DNA of 64,000 nt from G942493375 sp942493375 (GTDB taxonomy: Bacteria > Armatimonadota > UBA5829): contig OW818698.1 in the NCBI GenBank assembly GCA_942493375.1, positions 4,154,001 through 4,218,000 on the forward strand, in the 5' to 3' direction. Numbering within the stretch: the first letter of the stretch is position 1; every line of letters begins with the position of its first letter. A model generated the notes under the pieces. The model was not told where the DNA came from, did not search any database, and saw only the letters and a list, made by a program, of their open reading frames with translations. Position numbers and translations under genes: made by a program. Below are positions 17,474 through 25,822 of the stretch, in pieces.

Positions 17474-19297
17474 ATGAGTTCAGTAACAGCTTTGGAAGCT
17501 GTGGAAAGCATTGGCGTAAAGGCCAGATTGTATGCTGCAGACAAGGCATTTGCCTATCTGTTAGGCAAGGAGCAGTCGGCTAAGCTTGGGCATGTTGTAA
17601 AGAATGTTGCCCTTGCCGAAGTTACCAACAGGCTGATGAAAGACATTATGCAGCAGGACGCTCGTTTTGAGTGTATTGACCGGCGTTGGGTAACTACACT
17701 GCGTTTAGGAGAATCCGGAAGACCTTTTGAACAGGTAGTTGAGAAGGCGCTCGGACTTGTGGGCCGCTGTGTTAATGCGGAGCAGTTCGCCCGTGAGTTT
17801 GCCCAGGTATACGGCAGACCCACAGAATATTATATGGAAAGCCTCCCTCGGTTCATCCACTCCAAGCCTAAGTTTTTTGATAACGGTAAAGGTGAATACG
17901 GACTCTCTGCATGGATGTTGGACGTTTCATCCGAAGAAGAAGGCGATGTCCTTTTTGACAACTCCATAGGTAGAGAACTTCTCACTATGTGCCTGACGAG
18001 TTGCCCTGATGTTACCTGGAATGTTGATGACTATGTGTCCGAAGTATCTGCACTTGTAGCTGGGTGTCCTGGAATCAGTCTGCTTGTCTGCGCCTTCCTT
18101 GCATGGAGAGATCTGCAGGATGAATTTGATCCTATGGATTTCTATATGCAGGTTGTTGAGAGCGATAAGTTGATTGTATTGTCTAATCAGGCAGTCTATC
18201 CTGCTTCAGCAGTTGATGAGTTCTTGAAGTCACTTACAGAGATGGCAGACGAACTGGCTAAACTTCCTGAAGATGCCGAAGAAGACGAGTCCGACGAAAT
18301 AATCACAGTCAGCGAAACCGATAAGGAAGAGATCATTTCTCTGATACTCTCCAGAGGAAGCGCTACTGCTGAGGAAGTCCTGGAAGCAGTGTTGGAAGTG
18401 ACACCCAGTGAATCTGCATATGCAGGTGCTCTCGAGAGCCTCAAAGAAGCCCTGGAGGGTGATGAGCGTTTAATGTGGCTTGGTGGAACTCGTTGGAGCA
18501 AGGCTATAGTCTTCCCCGATGAAATTTACTTCGTCCCGGATTCTCTCAACATTCCTGCAGTGTTACCATATGAGACCCCTGAAGGTGATATGTTCGACCA
18601 GATGCTTGAGGAAGAAGGGCTCGAAGGTGATCTCAAGGGAGCCATTTATGATCCTCTCGCTGAAGATGTTCTGGATGAGGACCCAGCAAGGACTATGAGC
18701 CAGCACGGTGGCGACAGTCAGAGATGTGTATTGAAATACCATCACAAACTGGAAGGCACTTTCCCGCTCTGCCAGATAAGCCCTGACTTCTTCGGAAGCG
18801 TTCCTGCTGTTATGCCTATAACTCTAATCGACGAAGGCAAACGGAAAACCTGCTTTGTGAACAATGAAACAAGGCTGGTATATGGCTTGAAAGACTTCTA
18901 TGCCGGCATTACCGATGTTTCAGGTGCTGTTTTCTACATCGAGAAGACACCCGTTAGTGGTGAATACAGGTTCCGCTATGATGGCGAGACTGATGACCAG
19001 TGCGGTATTGATACCAATAGAAGTTTGGACCTGCTTGATCTGAAAGCCAGATACGAGAGCCAGGAGATGCCGGTCTACGATGTTGTCCGGGAGATTCTCG
19101 GCAAACAGGGAATGACCTTCGTCAGACTTCAGACTGAAGTAAATATCGTTCGTAGATGTGAAAGGCTGCTTGTAGCCTCATTGCTCAGTTCATACCATTG
19201 CTTCAGCGCTCGAGCAAAGAGTGGCATCTGGCAGTTCGACGGAAAGAAAGAATCCCAGGGATTCAACAAGAACAAGAAAAAATACATAAAGAAATAA
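17474..19297 (+). CDS. Hypothetical protein with possible HARE-HTH winged-helix segment
   Basis: I do not recognise this 607-residue protein. I choose the ATG at 17474 because AGGGAGGA lies ten bases before it; the frame extends 14 codons further. It has no signal peptide or membrane segment, so it is cytoplasmic. An acidic stretch at about residues 275-290 is followed by EEIISLILSRGSATAEEVLEAVL... ending MWLGGTRWSK, which resembles a HARE-HTH or RNA polymerase delta-like winged helix. The basic C-terminus (KKESQGFNKNKKKYIKK in part) suggests nucleic acid binding. It stands between rimO and gltX, perhaps with its own promoter. Confidence 0.65.
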   Translation: MSSVTALEAVESIGVKARLYAADKAFAYLLGKEQSAKLGHVVKNVALAEVTNRLMKDIMQQDARFECIDRRWVTTLRLGESGRPFEQVVEKALGLVGRCVNAEQFAREFAQVYGRPTEYYMESLPRFIHSKPKFFDNGKGEYGLSAWMLDVSSEEEGDVLFDNSIGRELLTMCLTSCPDVTWNVDDYVSEVSALVAGCPGISLLVCAFLAWRDLQDEFDPMDFYMQVVESDKLIVLSNQAVYPASAVDEFLKSLTEMADELAKLPEDAEEDESDEIITVSETDKEEIISLILSRGSATAEEVLEAVLEVTPSESAYAGALESLKEALEGDERLMWLGGTRWSKAIVFPDEIYFVPDSLNIPAVLPYETPEGDMFDQMLEEEGLEGDLKGAIYDPLAEDVLDEDPARTMSQHGGDSQRCVLKYHHKLEGTFPLCQISPDFFGSVPAVMPITLIDEGKRKTCFVNNETRLVYGLKDFYAGITDVSGAVFYIEKTPVSGEYRFRYDGETDDQCGIDTNRSLDLLDLKARYESQEMPVYDVVREILGKQGMTFVRLQTEVNIVRRCERLLVASLLSSYHCFSARAKSGIWQFDGKKESQGFNKNKKKYIKK

Positions 19298-19304
19298 GCG
19301 AATA

Positions 19305-19437
19305 GAAGACAGTAGTCAGAAGACAGAAGACAGAATTAGCTGGAACCGTATTCAAGACATTATGTCTGGATATAACGATAAAACTTAACAGTGACAGTTA
19401 TTCTGACTTCTGACTCCTGTCTCCTGACTTCCTCCCG
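19305..19437. repeat. Inverted array of AGACAGAAGAC-type short repeats
   Basis: The left arm is a run of AGTCAGAAGACAGAAGACAG and the right arm of CTGACTTCTGACTCCTGTCTCC, so the region can fold back over about 25 bases on each side. It lies just before gltX, and its right arm is open in the gltX frame but is not likely to be translated. The style is like the hairpins around the S23 gene at 47409-48285, with a different repeat word. Confidence 0.7.
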
Positions 19438-19456
19438 TTTGAAAAGGATTTCTGTT

Positions 19457-20947
19457 TTGGATAAACCCAGAGTCAGGTTTGCGCCGAGTCCTACAGGCTC
19501 TCCGCACATAGGTAACATTAGAACAGCTGTTTTTGACTATCTGTATGCCAGGCATACTGGTGGTACATTCATATTGCGTATAGAAGATACCGATCGGACA
19601 CGGTTCCAGGAAGGTTCACTGCAGGAGATGATGAATGGCCTGCGGTGGATTGGAATGCAGTGGGACGAAGGTCCTGAAGTCGGTGGTGATTTTGGCCCTT
19701 ATTTTCAGTCGGAAAGGCTGGAGATATACGCAAAGTATGCCCAGCAGCTTATAAACGAAGGCAGAGCATATCATTGTTACTGCACCAGGGAGAGACTGGA
19801 GCAAATGCGTGAACAGCAGATTGCGGCCAAACAGCCTCCCGGATATGATAAACGCTGCCGGGAACTATCTGTTGACCAGCAGGAAGCTCTTCGAGCAGAA
19901 AACCCCAATCCTGTTATACGATTCAAGATGAAGCTTGAGGGTACTACAGAGTTTGAGGATATTGTGCGGGGTCAGGTATCGTTTAGAAACGAGCTTGAGG
20001 ACGACTTTGTAATCATCAAGGCAGACGGTTTTCCTACATATCATTTCGCCTCAATTATTGATGACCACTTCATGCAGATAACCCATGTAGTCCGTGGGGA
20101 GGAATGGATACCCAGCGCTCCCAAGCATTTCCAGCTGTATGAAGCCCTTGGATGGGATCCACCGCGGTTCGTTCACCCTCCATTGATTCTTGATGAAAAG
20201 GGAAAGAAACTCAGCAAGCGAAGCGACACCGCGACTACATTCTCTTCATATATTGAATCTGGTTACATCCCGGACGCTATGCTTAACTTCCTGGCTACTA
20301 TGGGATGGAGTTCCGGAGAAGACCGCAAACTGTTTACTCGAGCAGAGCTTATTGAGAAATTCTCGTTTGAAGGAATAGCTAACCATCCTGCAATCTTTGA
20401 CCTGGCTAAGCTCGATGACTTAAATGGCGAATATATACGTATGATGTCCATTGAGGATTTAGCAGAAATGCTGAAGCCAAGACTACAGACAGCAGGATAT
20501 ATAAGTGCCGATCCAACTGCTGATGAATTGGCTTATCTGCTTGCAGTAACCGGACTCATTCAGGACCGTATGATAAAGCTTTGCGATGCCCCTGATCTGG
20601 TCAGGTTCTTTTATGCAGAAGATACCGAGTGGGATGAGAAGGGTTTAACCAAGTGGTTGGCAAAGGATACAACTACAGAGATTCTGAATAGGGTTGCTGC
20701 ATCACTTGAAAAAGTTTGTGAATGGATCGAGCCTAATATAGATGCTGCTGTTCGTTTGGTTCCCGAAGAGATGGATATCAAGCCAATGGAGGTTATCCAT
20801 CGTGTTAGAATGGCTGTTACTCATAGGACATGGGGACCTGGTCTTTTCGAGTTGATGCGAGTAATCGGCAAGGATCGTTGCATCCAGAGAATAAGGGAAA
20901 CTGCCGAAACCCATTCACATTATTATCGTCCAACATCTAACTTCTAG
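19457..20947 (+). CDS. gltX: Glutamate--tRNA ligase
   Basis: A class I synthetase of 496 residues. KPRVRFAPSPTGSPHIGN at the start carries the HIGH motif, FILRIEDTDRTR is the next conserved block, and the KMSKS loop is KGKKLSKR near residue 250. It charges tRNA-Glu (possibly also tRNA-Gln, if the organism lacks GlnRS). I choose the TTG at 19457, which places the start just before DKPRVRFAPSP with AAAAGGA nearby; the earlier ATG-type extension comes from the repeat array. The amidohydrolase-fold genes follow after 15 bases, so the three may form an operon. Confidence 0.94.
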   Translation: MDKPRVRFAPSPTGSPHIGNIRTAVFDYLYARHTGGTFILRIEDTDRTRFQEGSLQEMMNGLRWIGMQWDEGPEVGGDFGPYFQSERLEIYAKYAQQLINEGRAYHCYCTRERLEQMREQQIAAKQPPGYDKRCRELSVDQQEALRAENPNPVIRFKMKLEGTTEFEDIVRGQVSFRNELEDDFVIIKADGFPTYHFASIIDDHFMQITHVVRGEEWIPSAPKHFQLYEALGWDPPRFVHPPLILDEKGKKLSKRSDTATTFSSYIESGYIPDAMLNFLATMGWSSGEDRKLFTRAELIEKFSFEGIANHPAIFDLAKLDDLNGEYIRMMSIEDLAEMLKPRLQTAGYISADPTADELAYLLAVTGLIQDRMIKLCDAPDLVRFFYAEDTEWDEKGLTKWLAKDTTTEILNRVAASLEKVCEWIEPNIDAAVRLVPEEMDIKPMEVIHRVRMAVTHRTWGPGLFELMRVIGKDRCIQRIRETAETHSHYYRPTSNF

Positions 20948-20962
20948 TACAGGAGGTTCCGG

Positions 20963-21688
20963 GTGGCATTTGAGATTATAGATTGTAATACTATATTTGG
21001 ACCGTGGCCGATTGTCCGGGCGGACATGTCGGTGGATAAGCTTATTGGCGCAATGACCAAACATGGAGTTTCGAAAGCTCTTACTGTTTCAACGTTTGGT
21101 ATACTGCACACGCACGGTGATGGGAATCAGGAGACGCATCGAGTCTGTTCCCAGAGACCGGAATTGCTGCCGGTGGCAACACTGGACCCCAGGGGATATT
21201 TTGGCACTCCGGGACTTATTGCTAAGCTTGCGGAAGCCGGTTTTAAGATGATCCGTTTCTTCCCGCACCACCAGCAATGGGAACTCAGCCACTCGGCATT
21301 TCAAGATGCACTGGATGAAATAGAAAAAACCGGACTGCCGGTTATGCTGGAGTCCGGAGATACCGGTTACCCAACCGCTCTGGCTACTCATTTTGCAGGC
21401 CGTAAGAATTTGTTCATCCTTGAAGGCGTCAAGTATGAGAATATGGCTGAAACTGTATCGGTGATGCGGAAGCACGAGAACATAATGGTTGAAACACACG
21501 AATTGCGCGTCCCGGGTTCTCTTAAGTTTCTTGTTGACCAGATCGGTGCTGAACGGGCTGTCTTTGGTTCCGGGTCAATGGTCAGTTCTATGGCGTCTGC
21601 TCTGGCATATATTCTGTCATCTGAGCTGACGGATGAGCACAAGGAAAAGATCCTTGGAGCTAATATTAAACGGATCCTGGGAGGCTAA
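20963..21688 (+). CDS. Amidohydrolase-fold (COG2159-like) protein lacking the metal-binding HxH
   Basis: A 241-residue TIM-barrel protein of the amidohydrolase-2 family. It begins GTG with GGAGG upstream. The barrel pattern is clear: strand 1 IIDCNTIFGPWP, AEAGFKMIRFFPHH, LPVMLESG and a final RAVFGSGSM. In active family members strand 1 ends DxHxH and strand 6-8 give His and Asp ligands. Here strand 1 reads DCNTIFG, the ligands are missing, and the last strand has FGSG where active enzymes have FGSD. It is a paralogue of the next gene, three bases downstream. Confidence 0.75.
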   Translation: MAFEIIDCNTIFGPWPIVRADMSVDKLIGAMTKHGVSKALTVSTFGILHTHGDGNQETHRVCSQRPELLPVATLDPRGYFGTPGLIAKLAEAGFKMIRFFPHHQQWELSHSAFQDALDEIEKTGLPVMLESGDTGYPTALATHFAGRKNLFILEGVKYENMAETVSVMRKHENIMVETHELRVPGSLKFLVDQIGAERAVFGSGSMVSSMASALAYILSSELTDEHKEKILGANIKRILGG

Positions 21689-21690
21689 AC

Positions 21691-22428
21691 ATGGCTACGA
21701 TTGATGTCCAGGCCGAAGTAGGCTCGACTCCGATATGGGGAGTGCCTTTCAGCGACCAGAACCTGCTGCGGAGTATGCAAAAATCCGGAGTTGAAAAGTC
21801 CATTATTCTTTCCACTGTTGGAGATTCTGTTGATTTCCAGAGAGGTAACGCTCAGGTAGCTAAGATAGCTGAAACAAATCCCGCTTTAGCAGCCTGCCTG
21901 GTGGTCAACTTCAACTATCCGGAACTTTCTCAAAAAGAAATGCAGAAATATATGGGACATGCATTTTTTGCAGGGATTCTACTCTCCAGCGGAAATCGTG
22001 AACGTTATGTTGTTCTGCAGGAAGCTGAGGATATGCTCAATGCATACCGACGGTTTATCAAACCTGTGTTCATAAGAACGACTGACAAAGATTCTATACT
22101 TGCTGCCAACGAAATAGCCAAGGCATTCCCTGTCATGAAGTTCATCCTACTGGGAATGGGTGGAGAAGACTGGCGTATAGCCACTGTGGTAGCAGAAAAG
22201 ACCCTGAACTTGGTCCTGGAAGTCTCCGGCAGCTTCAGCCCGGAGAAAGTTAAATTCGCATCAGAGCGTGTAGGCTCTCACAGAATGGTCTTCGGCAGCG
22301 GTTTACCATACGTAGACACCTCCGAAGTCAAAGCGCTGGTAGAAGACGCCGACATTTCTGATGTGGATAAACGTAATATAATGGAAAACACAGCTAGAAA
22401 GCTGTTTGGATGGCGAAGGCAAGCATAG
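21691..22428 (+). CDS. Second amidohydrolase-fold protein lacking metal ligands
   Basis: A 245-residue paralogue of the preceding protein (shared layout: LLRSMQKSGVEKSIILSTVG versus LIGAMTKHGVSKALTVSTFG; RMVFGSGLPYVD versus RAVFGSGSMVSS). Strand 1 reads TIDVQAEVG, again without the DxHxH metal motif. The ATG is two bases after the stop of the first gene. The pair probably forms a heteromer or a two-subunit barrel protein of unknown function. A strong terminator follows. Confidence 0.7.
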   Translation: MATIDVQAEVGSTPIWGVPFSDQNLLRSMQKSGVEKSIILSTVGDSVDFQRGNAQVAKIAETNPALAACLVVNFNYPELSQKEMQKYMGHAFFAGILLSSGNRERYVVLQEAEDMLNAYRRFIKPVFIRTTDKDSILAANEIAKAFPVMKFILLGMGGEDWRIATVVAEKTLNLVLEVSGSFSPEKVKFASERVGSHRMVFGSGLPYVDTSEVKALVEDADISDVDKRNIMENTARKLFGWRRQA

Positions 22429-22460
22429 CTTGCTGAAATACCCACAAAGTAAGAATACAT

Positions 22461-22490
22461 AAAAAAGCCGCTCCAATGAGCGGCTTTTTT
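22461..22490. terminator. Bidirectional terminator (AGCCGCTC type)
   Basis: AAAAAAGCCGCTC and GAGCGGCTTTTTT flank a four-base loop. It serves the plus-strand amidohydrolase pair and the minus-strand PEP-CTERM gene that ends at 22511. The same stem is reused after three other PEP-CTERM genes. Confidence 0.92.
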
Positions 22491-22510
22491 TATGGTAAGT
22501 CAGGTACAGC

Positions 22511-23188
22511 TTACGATCTGCGTCTGCGGAGCCACCCGATCAGGCCGGGTCCAGTCATCACCAATGCCGAACCAAAGCCGACAAGGGTGGAAGCCTCAGG
22601 AACAACTCCATCCGGAACAGCTATTTTACCGCCTGGATTGGATGTGCTCCAGATATAACCTTTTGCATTGAATGCCGTTCCATCGAATCCGCTGTTATAT
22701 GCATACGCATATTTACCGTTGCTGCCATTGTTTTCGGCGAAGAAATCTCCCCATACAGGTGCGTGACTGCTTATGAATTCATACTCCCACTTGTAGTCAC
22801 TACTGCTGCTAGTAACGTCGGCTTTATTTACCTTTTTTGCATACAAGGAGTCGTCAAACATACCTGCTAGATTGCCCACATCATTCCACAATTGCACGGG
22901 TTCCTTCATATCACTTGGGATGTTTGGAGTTGTCTCAATAAAGATATGTTGGATTACCTTTTCTGTCGGGGCAACTTCAAATATATAGTCATAGCTATAT
23001 TTTTGAGTCGTTGCATCATAATCAATTGTCCAGGTCATTTTTGTAGAGGCGGAATTATAGTCACCGTACCCTACAATACCTCCGCCAAGTCCTGCATTTA
23101 AAGATCCTGTCCATGATGTGGCCAAAGCTATACCAGCACTCACTACTAAAACCAGTAGTGTAGAAACCGCAATCATACATTTCTTCAT
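22511..23188 (-). CDS. VPEAST-type PEP-CTERM surface protein
   Basis: A 225-residue secreted protein. The signal peptide is residues 1-24 (MKKCMIAVSTLLVLVVSAGIA start). The mature part is beta-rich, Ser/Asn/Tyr-rich, and has no known domain (YNSASTKMTWTIDYDATTQKYSYDYIFEV). The C-terminus has the sorting signal VPEASTLVGFGSALVMTGPG followed by LIGWLRRRRS: a Pro-Glu motif, a hydrophobic helix and a basic cluster, as in PEP-CTERM proteins that exosortases process. It is preceded by GGAGGG and by a sigma-54 element at 23277, and ends at an AGCCGCTC terminator. Function unknown; probably matrix or cell surface. Confidence 0.85.
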   Translation of the reverse strand: MKKCMIAVSTLLVLVVSAGIALATSWTGSLNAGLGGGIVGYGDYNSASTKMTWTIDYDATTQKYSYDYIFEVAPTEKVIQHIFIETTPNIPSDMKEPVQLWNDVGNLAGMFDDSLYAKKVNKADVTSSSSDYKWEYEFISSHAPVWGDFFAENNGSNGKYAYAYNSGFDGTAFNAKGYIWSTSNPGGKIAVPDGVVPEASTLVGFGSALVMTGPGLIGWLRRRRS

Positions 23189-23276
23189 CTCTTCCCTCCC
23201 GATTTACCTTATTCGATTTATCAGTGGGACTGTTCAGGCTGTTCCCTGGTAAATATACCAGCATACATTAGACTGA

Positions 23277-23298
23277 AGTGCAAGATTTATGCCAAAAG
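23277..23298 (-). promoter_or_regulatory. Sigma-54 promoter (copy 1)
   Basis: On the minus strand TTTGGCATAAATCTTGCAC has GG-N10-GC spacing and both -24 TGGCA and -12 TTGCA. The predicted transcription start is about 80 bases before the start codon at 23188. The remainder of the 23189-23649 gap shows no gene. Confidence 0.8.
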
Positions 23299-23594
23299 CG
23301 ACAGTTATACCGAAACGATAATAATAAATATATGCGTCTTAATAATTCTAGCGAATGTGTAAATAAAGATGGTGATGTACCGCAGAACGTTATTATAAAT
23401 TGCAATATGCAGTTGCAAGCGATTGCGAGAACTCTATAATGACATAAATGAGCCTGGTATAGTTGCATATAATCCTTTGATAAGTGTTAGTATCAATGCT
23501 AGAGAATTAATCCACGAAGCTTTGTTGAGCGAGGAATGCTCAGTTGTAAGGATTATACAGCCGTTGTGAAACGTAATTCGGATTCATTACATCC

Positions 23595-23620
23595 AAAAAA
23601 AGCCGCTCCGAAGAGCGGCT
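23595..23620 (-). terminator. AGCCGCTC-type terminator
   Basis: AGCCGCTC-CGAA-GAGCGGCT stem with a T-run on the minus strand, just after the PEP-CTERM gene ending at 23650. Confidence 0.88.
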
Positions 23621-23649
23621 AATGAACAACATTAGTTTATCAATTAGAA

Positions 23650-24279
23650 TCAAGCTCTGCGTTTGCGGAGCCATCCAACCAGACCAGGAGCAGCCATCAT
23701 TAACGCTGAACCAAAGCCAACGAGAGTGGAAGCTTCAGGAACAACTTCAATAGGACCGCCACCTTTCTGGTAGACTGCACCAGTCCAGCCACCACTGAGT
23801 GGCCCTGGTTGGCCAGATGTAGCAGGCTCCCAAAGTGATACATGCAAACCCATTACCGCAAGCGGCTGAGATCCAGTAGCCTGCAGTTGCGTGAAGTTAA
23901 AAGTCTTATTCTGCCCTTCCAGTATAGCCTGCGACTTACTGGGGTTTATCCATCCGGCTACCATATTAGGAGATGGACTGGAATTTGTATCGAAATTCCA
24001 GGCTGAGTCATCATTTCCGTTTGCAGTGAAATCATGACCAATGGCAAAGAATCCCCATATACTTTGTATATGATAATCGTCGCCGCCAATAGTTAATTTG
24101 GCATTATCAGCCAGCGCCAATGTATATGGCCCAGTGATACCCAAAGTAATTGGTTGTGAAAGGCTGATGCCAGTCCATGAAACGGGCTGGAATGCACTAA
24201 TAGCAGGCGCTTGAGCCCAGGCTCCAACACTCGTTGTCAATATAAGCAGTGCGAACACTGCAATCACATACTTTTTCAT
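23650..24279 (-). CDS. VPEAST-type PEP-CTERM surface protein
   Basis: A 209-residue secreted protein from the ATG at 24279 (GGAGG five bases upstream; the frame extends four codons further). Signal peptide residues 1-23. The middle (about residues 60-140) contains IQSIWGFFAIGHDFTANGNDDSAW and VMGLHVSLWEP, which it shares with the next protein upstream (ITEIWGFWAIGHNFTGEDSD, RMGLHVSV); they are diverged paralogues of an unrecognised beta fold. The C-terminus is VVPEASTLVGFGSALMMAAPG plus GLVGWLRKRRA. Sigma-54 element at 24366. Confidence 0.83.
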   Translation of the reverse strand: MKKYVIAVFALLILTTSVGAWAQAPAISAFQPVSWTGISLSQPITLGITGPYTLALADNAKLTIGGDDYHIQSIWGFFAIGHDFTANGNDDSAWNFDTNSSPSPNMVAGWINPSKSQAILEGQNKTFNFTQLQATGSQPLAVMGLHVSLWEPATSGQPGPLSGGWTGAVYQKGGGPIEVVPEASTLVGFGSALMMAAPGLVGWLRKRRA

Positions 24280-24365
24280 GTCTTCCTCCATATTTTACAT
24301 ATTCAATTGTAGCTTGTATATAACTGGTATCCCAGTATATTTTACAGTGCTTATAATCTAGTAAA

Positions 24366-24386
24366 TCTGCAAGAATCATGCCAAAC
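24366..24386 (-). promoter_or_regulatory. Sigma-54 promoter (copy 2)
   Basis: Minus strand TTTGGCATGATTCTTGCAG, GG-N10-GC. The predicted start is about 70-80 bases before the ATG at 24279. Confidence 0.82.
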
Positions 24387-24534
24387 GAGCATATATTGCG
24401 CAAAATGTATAAAAAATTACCGCTGTTTGCATTATATGTATGCTTACGTGGTAAATTGACTGTAAATGACAATAATATACAATAGTATATGCGATATTTA
24501 CCGCATAATTTACCAACAGACGCAGTGGTGACAT

Positions 24535-24642
24535 TTAGCTCGTGTTATTCACTAAGCTTCGCTTTTGCCCGGCAGTAGGGACAAAAACTGAGAGTGTAAA
24601 TGCAAAGCATTTACACTCTCATTCATGAATAAAGCGGGTTAG
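24535..24642. repeat. CTAGCCCGC repeat family, long form
   Basis: The unit matches the 13543 copy (TTCACTAAGCTTCGCTTTTG, CCGGCAGTAGGG) but carries an extra palindrome, GAGTGTAAATGC / GCATTTACACTC, before the right end ATGAATAAAGCGGGTTA. Between it and copy 2 of the sigma-54 promoter the 24280-24769 gap holds no gene. Confidence 0.85.
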
Positions 24643-24715
24643 AGCAAGATTCCGGAAATAACGATAAAACAGTTGGCAGTTGTTCCGTTGTTAGTGGTAT
24701 TTGACTCTGTCAGAC

Positions 24716-24743
24716 AGCAAAACAGCCGCTCCGAAGAGCGGCT
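24716..24743 (-). terminator. AGCCGCTC-type terminator
   Basis: The same CGAA-loop stem as at 23595, with TTTTGC on the minus strand, just after the PEP-CTERM gene that ends at 24770. Confidence 0.85.
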
Positions 24744-24769
24744 TGCAAAGAAAAGTCTATCTTATGATT

Positions 24770-25423
24770 CTAGATCCTGCGTTTGCGGAGCCATCTAATC
24801 AACCCGGGTGCAGCTATCATCAAAGATGAACCGAAACCGGCAAGTGTTGATGCTTCGGGAACTGCTTTAGGAGGAACACGACCGTCATTGTAGACAAACG
24901 CAGTCACTCCGCTGCCAAAACCAACCGGGTAACCTTTGCCATCCAATGCAACAGATACGTGTAAACCCATACGGGCGTCGGGTGTTTCGCCTGTGTCGCC
25001 TATTAGAGAGGTAAATGTAAAGACCTTGTGTCCTCCGGGATTGATTGCACTGCCTTTATTTGCATCGTCCCATCCTGCCACAGATGCCCCATCTGGGCCG
25101 ACATACTTGGCCCCAAATGTCCAGGCCTCATCGGTGTCAGCATCACTGTCTTCACCAGTAAAATTGTGTCCTATAGCCCAGAATCCCCATATTTCTGTGA
25201 TGGCATATACATTGACACCGTCATAAAGAGTGGGAGCTGCATTCAGACTCAGATCATAAGTAAACGACCCCATATTCATACTAGTTGGAGACAGTGATAT
25301 ACCGCTTAATCCATATCCGCGGAACGCAGAGTATGCTGGAGCTGAAGATGGTGGTGGTGTTGCATTTGCACTACATACTGATAAAACGAGTAGTGCATAT
25401 AATATAAACATATACTTCTTCAT
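24770..25423 (-). CDS. VPEAST-type PEP-CTERM surface protein
   Basis: A 217-residue secreted protein, paralogous to the one at 23650. Signal peptide MKKYMFILYALLVLSVCSANA, then a Pro-rich start (TPPPSSAPAYS) and the shared IWGFWAIGHNF block. The C-terminus is VPEASTLAGFGSSLMIAAPG plus LIRWLRKRRI. GAGGAA lies seven bases before the ATG and a sigma-54 element is at 25557. No enzymatic motif is seen; it is probably a matrix or surface component sorted by the exosortase at 45825. Confidence 0.83.
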   Translation of the reverse strand: MKKYMFILYALLVLSVCSANATPPPSSAPAYSAFRGYGLSGISLSPTSMNMGSFTYDLSLNAAPTLYDGVNVYAITEIWGFWAIGHNFTGEDSDADTDEAWTFGAKYVGPDGASVAGWDDANKGSAINPGGHKVFTFTSLIGDTGETPDARMGLHVSVALDGKGYPVGFGSGVTAFVYNDGRVPPKAVPEASTLAGFGSSLMIAAPGLIRWLRKRRI

Positions 25424-25556
25424 GTTGATTCCTCATTTTTCTACATTCATATATAAGGATATAATGGTTAGTTATACCTTTAGTTCTATTCAATTCCAGA
25501 TCTTCCACATAAAAGTGTGGTCTGGTGGAATATTAGATTCATCTATATTAAATAGA

Positions 25557-25577
25557 CTTGCAAGAAATATGCCATAT
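25557..25577 (-). promoter_or_regulatory. Sigma-54 promoter (copy 3)
   Basis: Minus strand TATGGCATATTTCTTGCAAG, GG-N10-GC. It lies about 135 bases before the start codon at 25423. The 25424-25822 gap holds only this and the terminator at 25763. Confidence 0.78.
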
Positions 25578-25762
25578 AAGTGACTATAAGTAAAAGCTGG
25601 TAATAATGCTGAATGAATAAATGAAAAAACAACAAAAAGATAAATGTTATTACGTAAATCCAAAAAGGGAAGTCCAAAATTGTAGAGACAATTGGTATTT
25701 TAATAAGATGAACTTTAATCACTCATGGTCAGTGTCGGAGATGTGCAGTATTTATGGGACGC

Positions 25763-25797
25763 AAAAAAAAGGTTCCGGCATTCACCGGAACCTCTTT
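25763..25797 (-). terminator. Terminator of the SdrD-like adhesin gene
   Basis: GGTTCCGG and CCGGAACC form the stem; on the minus strand it is followed by a run of eight T. It is 25 bases after the stop at 25823. Confidence 0.9.
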
Positions 25798-25822
25798 AAG
25801 TTAAGTTAGTAGACTATAATCA

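Noticed and set aside
19391..19456. Upstream extension of gltX
   Set aside because: The extra codons come from the right arm of the repeat array; the conserved protein begins at DKPRVRFAPSP.
19365..24680. Shared ATAACGATAAAAC word at 19373 and 24657 as a repeat family
   Set aside because: Similarity fades after about 13 bases; chance cannot be excluded.
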